Shown here: positions 57,965 through 64,000 of the stretch, in pieces
Position numbering within the stretch: position 1 is the first letter of the stretch
Layout: each line of letters starts with the position of its first letter
Source of the DNA: Aporrectodea caliginosa
Taxonomy: Eukaryota > Annelida > Clitellata > Crassiclitellata > Lumbricidae
Direction of reading: 5' to 3'
Assembly: GCA_020284085.1 (NCBI GenBank)
Contig: JACEVL010000467.1
Span: 170,001 to 234,000 of the forward strand
DNA length: 64,000 bases
Notes under the pieces: generated by a model
The model's database searches: none
What the model was told of the DNA's origin: nothing
What the model saw: only the letters and a program-made list of their open reading frames with translations
Program-made: the position numbers and the translations under genes

Positions 57965-58840
57965 TGTCCTATTATCTGTTCTTCTGACTGTCTCTCTCTG
58001 ACCTTTATCTGTCTGTTTATCTGTTTCTTTCACTATCTCCGCCTGTAAGTCAGTATGCTTCTCTGTTTCTCTCCCTGTCTTCTCTCACTTTAGGTCTGTC
58101 TGCTTATCTGTTTCTCTCACTTTAAGTCTGTCTTCTTATCTATTTCTCTCACTATCTGTGTCTGACTTTAAGCCTGTCTTCTTATCTATTTCTATCACTG
58201 TCTGTGTCTGACTATAAGTCTGTCTTCTTATCTATTTCTCTCACTATCTGTGTCTGACTTTAAGCCTGTCTTCTTATCTATTTCTGTCACTGTCTGTGTC
58301 TGACTTTAAGCCTGTCTTCTTATCTATTTCTATCACTGTCTGTGTCTGACTTTAAGCCTGTCTTCTTATCTATCTCTATCACTGTCTGTGTCTGACTTTA
58401 AGCCTGTCTTCTTATCTGTTTCTCTCACTGTCTGTGTCTGACTTTAAGCCTGTCTTCTTATCTGTTTCTCACACTGTCTGTGTCTGACTTTAACTCTGTC
58501 TTCTTATCTTTTTCACTCTCACTTTAAGCCTGTCTTCTTATCTGTTTCTCTCACTTTAAGCCTGTCTTCTTATCTGTTTCTCTCACTTTAAGCCTGTCTT
58601 CTTATCTGTTTCTCTCACATTAAGCCTGTCTTCTTATCTGTTTCTCTCACTTTAAGCCTGTCTTCTTATCTGTTTCTCTCACTTTAAGTCTGTCTTCTTA
58701 TCTGTTTCTCTCACTTTAAGCCTGTCTTCTTATCTGTTTCTCTCACTTTAAGCCTGTCTTCTTATCTGTTTCTCTCACTTTAAGCCTGTCTTCTTATCTG
58801 TTTCTCTCACTTTAAGTCTGTCTTCTTATCCGTTTCTGTC
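57965..58840 (+). repeat. CT-rich minisatellite, about 32-bp unit
   Basis: The unit is ctttaagcctgtcttcttat followed by ctgtttctctca, with longer variant units carrying ctgtgtctga in the first half. Homogeneity increases toward the right, up to the edge of the 179-bp satellite. Confidence 0.93.
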
Positions 58841-58846
58841 ACTTTA

Positions 58847-60158
58847 TGAGTTGCAACTGTGCGTATGATAAGGACAATAGAAGCATTGGAAGTAACATAG
58901 CCTAATTATGGCCTCTGTTGCCGTTATAGAACAAGTACTCTGAAGAGTTGAGATTGAGGACTCGGCAAAGAAAATCACAACCCAAATCTGTCGTCTGAAA
59001 TGTAGTCGGAATAGAGTTCACGAACTGAGTTGCAACTGTGCGTATGATAAGGACAATAGAAGCATTGGAAGTAACATAGCCTAATTATGGCCTCTGTTGC
59101 CGTTATAGAACAAGTACTCTGAAGAGTTGAGATTGAGGACTCGGCAAAGAAAATCACAACCCAAATCTGTCGTCTGAAATGTAGTCGGAATAGAGTTCAC
59201 GAACTGAGTTGCAACTGTGCGTATGATAAGGACAATAGAAGCATTGGAAGTAACATAGCCTAATTATGGCCTCTGTTGCCGTTATAGAACAAGTACTCTG
59301 AAGAGTTGAGATTGAGGACTCGGCAAAGAAAATCACAACCCAAATCTGTCGTCTGAAATGTAGTCGGAATAGAGTTCACGTACTGAGTTGCAACTGTGCG
59401 TATGATAAGGACAATAGAAGCATTGGAAGTAACATAGCCTAATTATGGCCTCTGTTGCCGTTATAGAACAAGTACTCTGAAGAGTTGAGATTGAGGACTC
59501 GGCAAAGAAAATCACAACCCAAATCTGTCGTCTGAAATGTAGTCGGAATAGAGTTCACGTACTGAGTTGCAACTGTGCGTATGATAAGGACAATAGAAGC
59601 ATTGGAAGTAACATAGCCTAATTATGGCCTCTGTTGCCGTTATAGAACAAGTACTCTGAAGAGTTGAGATTGAGGACTCGGCAAAGAAAATCACAACCCA
59701 AATCTGTCGTCTGAAATGTAGTCGGAATAGAGTTCACGTACTGAGTTGCAACTGTGCGTATGATAAGGACAATAGAAGCATTGGAAGTAACATAGCCTAA
59801 TTATGGCCTCTGTTGCCGTTATAGAACAAGTACTCTGAAGAGTTGAGATTGAGGACTCGGCAAAGAAAATCACAACCCAAATCTGTCGTCTGAAATGTAG
59901 TCGGAATAGAGTTCACGTACTGAGTTGCAACTGTGCGTATGATAAGGACAATAGAAGCATTGGAAGTAACATAGCCTAATTATGGCCTCTGTTGCCGTTA
60001 TAGAACAAGTACTCTGAAGAGTTGAGATTGAGGACTCGGCAAAGAAAATCACAACCCAAATCTGTCGTCTGAAATGTAGTCGGAATAGAGTTCACGTACT
60101 GAGTTGCAACTGTGCGTATGATAAGGACAATAGAAGCATTGGAAGTAACATAGCCTAA
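58847..60158 (+). repeat. 179-bp satellite, seven full copies plus a partial one
   Basis: Units start at 58847, 59026, 59205, 59384, 59563, 59742, 59921 and 60100 (tgagttgcaactgtgcg...). Copies look identical except for cacgaactg at the first two junctions and cacgtactg at the later ones. A 60-codon frame recurs on the minus strand, but since 179 is not a multiple of 3 it cannot fuse, and nothing suggests it is translated. The last copy ends exactly at the start of a SINE B fragment. Confidence 0.95.
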
Positions 60159-60159
60159 T

Positions 60160-60286
60160 CTTAACTATAGGCTACTAACAGAACAGACAGCCTGCAAACA
60201 CAAAGCATGTCCGCCCAACGGGGGCTCGAACTCGGTGCATCTCGGTCTCTTTGCCAGATCTTATCCAATGCGCCACGGGCCCCCCC
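60160..60286 (-). mobile_element. SINE family B, 3'-truncated copy with the best tRNA head
   Basis: On the minus strand: A box TGGCGCATTGG, B box GAGTTCGAGCC, then ggcggacatgctttgtgtttg and the start of the body. It stops at ttaag where the satellite begins. Compared with three other copies it has an extra seven bases, taggcta, within cttaactactaacag. Confidence 0.75.
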
Positions 60287-60289
60287 AGG

Positions 60290-60400
60290 TAGGTAGGTAG
60301 CGGCCGGGATCGCTTCCCGTACCCTTCCAAAGGTTCACTCAGCCTATCATTTGCGAGATGGCATCTTGGCACGTTGATAAAATGAGATGTAGGACGTGAT
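60290..60400 (+). mobile_element. SINE family D-like fragment
   Basis: The sequence ggatcgcttcccgtaccc...ggttcactcagcctatcatttgcgagatgg parallels the part of 7951-8110 after its B box, in diverged form. Confidence 0.4.
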
Positions 60401-61679
60401 GGGCGCCTTGCATGGTTGTCGTATAGCCTACAGTTAAAGTCTTGTCATCATCCTGCATTGTGCCAGTTTGAAACTTTAGAGCCACTGCCTTGTTAATTGA
60501 ACCTGGGACTATTATTACAGTTATAATAATCCCAGATTGAACCTCATTACCATCTGCCAAATCAGGCTTAATAGTGTAGTTTACTAAACTCTGTACAAAC
60601 TTTCTTATTAAGCAGAAAATATATCCAATTTAAATGATCAAGTTTTATTTTTACTGGTAAAAATGTACTTTCTGGAGTTCGAATTGCTAAACCAAACATT
60701 ATTAATGTGTAGTCAGTCAATTGCTAGATGGCGCAGAGCAGCAAAATGACGTCATCTGGTTGACCCTATGAACGATATTCACTGGTTGCATTGATAATAT
60801 CATCGAAGCACTGAAACAGCGAAGGATGCAAAGAAATAAAATACAACTGAACGCATTTAATTAAACATTTTTTTAAATGACACGGCGATCACTTGTCGGT
60901 CTCATGAAACCTGATACTTTTGTTGGATTATCGTCACTTTACTCCAGAAAGTTTGGCGTATTATGTTAAAACCGTATTATGTGAGATATTATGTAAGATA
61001 TAGATCGTGTACGGTTAACTAGTGAGAGAGGTAGTACTCTCTCCCCTCTGCCTTGTTTTATTATGGATTGCCGATAATTATAAGCGGGACGTTGAATAAA
61101 TTCCATATAAACAAGGTGAGAATATTTGTATATATATATTCGTTTATTGAGAAAAACAATCTGAAGAAAAGGCAGAAATGCTTACATGAGTGATAATGGA
61201 TAATTAAAGTTAATTAGAAGATGTTAGAATAAACTAGTAAATATTTTTATATAAGGATCTGGGAATAAATTGAGAGTTGTCCTTGGGTGGGAGAGTATGG
61301 TTGTGTGCTCTAGGTCTTAATTGGTGAGAGGAGAGGGGTCGGAGGGGAGGGAGTTGTCACGAATTCTTATAGCGCCAATTTAAAATCGCCAGAGCGATTT
61401 GAAAAATTAAGTACTGCCATTGTATGAAATGCAGTTATTGAGAGAAGAAAGTACTGTTAATTTTGTTTATGCAATATTTGTAAGCATTCCTTGAGCCATT
61501 TGATGTTTACTGTGTTTTCCAAGAAAATTTAGATGTTTACACATAAGAAGATGGAGGGATTTTGGTTGAGTTTTTGATATAGAGGATGTGAGTAGCGAAA
61601 TACATGCACGGATATAGCCCTGCTCAGTGAACGTGTAGTTTAGCTTCGTAAATTATTCGCCCGTTGTAGCATTATTATT
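60401..61679. other. No gene recognised
   Basis: AT-rich unique-looking sequence; a short inverted pair (gggactattattac...ataataatccc) lies at 60508-60535. Confidence 0.4.
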
Positions 61680-61805
61680 TTTCATTTATCCAACTTCTAC
61701 TTTGGCAAGAATTCTTTTAATCAATCCAGCTTCTATTTAGGTAAGAATTTGTTTCATCAGTCCAGCTTCTATTTAAGCAACAGTTATCATCAATACAGCT
61801 TGTAT
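61680..61805 (+). repeat. Short tandem repeat, about 47-bp unit
   Basis: Three to four diverged copies of tccagcttctatttaggcaa plus a T-rich spacer. Confidence 0.75.
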
Positions 61806-61849
61806 TTTATTAAGATTTATTTATTTTTCATCATTCCCACATTCTATAT

Positions 61850-62030
61850 TAAAGTAGCTTAAAATAACATAACAATAAAAAGTAAAGGATCCATTATAGT
61901 AAAGTAGCTTAAGGTAACATAACAATAAAAAGTTAAGGATCCATTATAGTAAAGTAGCTTAAAGTAATATAACAATAAAAAGTAAAGGATCCACTATATT
62001 AAAGTAGCTTAAAGTAACTTGACATTGGAA
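61850..62030 (+). repeat. 50-bp tandem repeat
   Basis: Units start at 61850, 61900, 61950 and 62000 (partial): taaagtagcttaaa...aaaggatccattatag. Confidence 0.93.
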
Positions 62031-64000
62031 TGCTTGCTGTACTAATTAATTGGATTCCTGGCTAACTTGTTTTATGGGCTGGCTGTCATGATTGGATGAT
62101 TACATTGAGTTATGTTTGATTTCTTCATGACATTTGTTTACTATAGGTGTTCCCCGATTTGAATTCTCACTATGCTTCATAGGAGCTTTGCTGGTGCTGC
62201 TTGGCCATGATAAGTCTTGGTCCAAAAGTGAAAGCTCAAAAGGTCTATAGACAAGAGCTGCCTGAATTCTGTCAACAGCTGAACACTTTTTGATGTTGTA
62301 TGGAATTTGGTCAGTGAGGAGTGCTGTATAAAGATTTGATTACATTATATTACTCTACATGAAGTGCACAGTAATGTATAGTATGTGGCTTGTTGGCTAT
62401 TAACTCAGAGGTTGGTGGGGTGGAAATAACGACAAGAATAGGCAGATACTCAAAGGTTTCTGTTCCATTTGCACTTCCCAATGAAACGTGTCACTTGTGT
62501 TTAAAATCAACATGCTGTTTCTTGGAGCTACATGTAGCTTATGGGAACTTCTTTTCTTTCATATGCCTTCATTTGCATATCACCCAGATTGTGAAGCGAG
62601 TGTTGAAAGCAGCATTGGTAAATTCAGAAACGATGGTGCACATATGAACCCAGCAATGACAAAGACAATCGCTTGACTCTGCTGTTTTAACTATGACCTA
62701 ACAATAATGTGAAGATATACTATAGTAATATATATTTATCAAAAACACCGACAGAATTCTTAGTAACATAATGTTTAATAAACATATATGTTTATTAAAA
62801 ACATCGATGGAATATAGAAAAACTGACAAAATGCATATGCATTATGCCACAACAGCACATTTTACTTGTCGTATCTAAACAATACAAGCACACACAAACA
62901 ATTAAATGAGATTGTCTTGTTCAGAATTCATTTCTAAACAAGTTTCCTATTCACTGTATAAGTCTATCTTCAGTGCTTGATGAGATATAAAATTTTAACC
63001 CTTTAAAGGTGAATTGGACCCAAAAAACATCTGGCAGTAGCTAAAAGAAGGGCTATAAATTTCTGGTATGCAACAGCTTAATATTACCTAGGGCTGGTAT
63101 AAATCAGCTTCATTATAGCATGTTACTTGATACGGCTGCAAAGGTAAATACATTTCCAGTGTACCGGTAATTAGCATTAACTGTCAATGTGGCCAACTGG
63201 TCATGTGACTGACAGTCCAATCAGCCCATTGATTTTGATTGATTGATTGATTGATTAATTCATTCATTGGTTTTTATCATAGATTCAGAAGTGTGTCTTT
63301 GATTATTATTTGTTTGGTTTAAGTACAGATTTGTTATGGGGATAAAGATAATCACTGTGGCAGTGACAGTATTGATGAGAAGTGCACGTCAAGTGATGAT
63401 TGTAATCATAAACTCCACATTTCTAAAGTGCTCCTCAAAGCACCAGCTTATTCACAAGTGGTGATGTTTTGTTTTTTTAACCAAGAATGCAAATATAAAA
63501 ACGTAGGCGAATCTGAATAGAATAAAAGTGATGAAAAAAGCATGAAAAGAATAACAGAAACAACAAAAAGTAACACAAATAGGAACATGAATAAACAGCA
63601 GTGCTCAGCTAACAACACCCACATGTGTGAATGTTATTCCAGCAATCATCTAGCTAGCTCTGATAGATAGCACCTGGATGTAAGATATGAGGCTAATCAA
63701 ATTATATACTGGTTTTTCGTGAACTGCTGACATCCGGAAACATGTTTCTCAGTCATCAAGTTATTCGCATACAAAAATGATACTTAGTAAGACTGGATTG
63801 CATGGAGTTCAACTCGAGTACCTCGCAGATCAATTGCTAATTGAGAAAATATTCCATGCTGTTCAGTGGCCAACAGGCAACGCCTGCATTGCATGAATTT
63901 CTGTGTTATGCATTGCTATGCACCTGTTTATTCTGGATCCCGAGCGAAAGCCAGATTCCCAGAATTGAAATATATCAGTAGTCGGCTGTTTCTCCCCGGC
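62031..64000. other. No gene recognised; two repeat scraps
   Basis: A (GATT)n tract lies at 63232-63260. A (TAATCG)-type dispersed repeat tail (gtaatcataaactccacatttc...accagcttattcac) is at 63398-63460. Two frames at 62390-62676 lack known motifs. Confidence 0.4.

Noticed and set aside
58975..60052. Six identical 60-codon frames as a gene family
   Set aside because: They are one chance frame repeated with the 179-bp satellite. The period is not a multiple of three and no motif or promoter was seen.
58847..60158. CRISPR-like array
   Set aside because: The units are tandem with no spacers, the DNA is clearly animal, and there are no cas genes.
60200..60286. tRNA gene at the SINE B head
   Set aside because: The promoter boxes are good, but the sequence runs straight into the SINE B body, as in other copies.

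Overview
The window is nuclear DNA from an animal. The only host gene I can recognise is the 5' part of a voltage-gated sodium channel alpha subunit gene on the minus strand. Six coding exons lie between 8526 and 1771, and the gene runs off the left edge. Large introns, many tRNA-derived SINEs, non-LTR retrotransposon tails, hAT-type MITEs and very long microsatellites all point to a mid- to large-sized metazoan genome, most likely an invertebrate. I cannot place the clade from the sequence alone.

Sodium channel, 1.8-8.5 kb: the exons encode 327 residues, covering a Q/G-rich N-terminus, domain I S1 to S5 and the start of the S5-pore loop. Exon lengths and intron phases follow the plan of vertebrate SCN genes. 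Intron 2 starts with a minor-spliceosome (U12-type) donor at the position where vertebrate SCN genes carry an AT-AC intron. A 13-codon uORF sits just upstream of the start codon.

The remaining 55 kb is repeat-dominated. The standout is a 4.7-kb transposon-like element (11337-16051) with inverted repeats of about 850 bp. It carries a broken gene for a conserved protein of unknown function. A hAT MITE and a SINE tail are nested inside it. Seven more hAT-like MITEs or fragments, a GGGGCC-ended MITE, a decayed MULE-like transposon (31995-33125) and six LINE 3' ends are scattered along the window. At least five tRNA-headed SINE families are present, one of them found twice as the same two-SINE composite.

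Tandem DNA includes about 950 bp of apparently uninterrupted CATA repeats (24339-25288), a nearly identical 179-bp satellite (58847-60158), a 27-bp minisatellite (22413-23034) and many TCTG, TCTCTG, AAT and purine-rich tracts. A short palindrome, TAGGCCTA, and its one-base-shorter form TAGGCTA are strikingly over-represented. In two SINE copies they appear as small insertions absent from sister copies. No rRNA, functional tRNA, CRISPR or prokaryotic feature was found.
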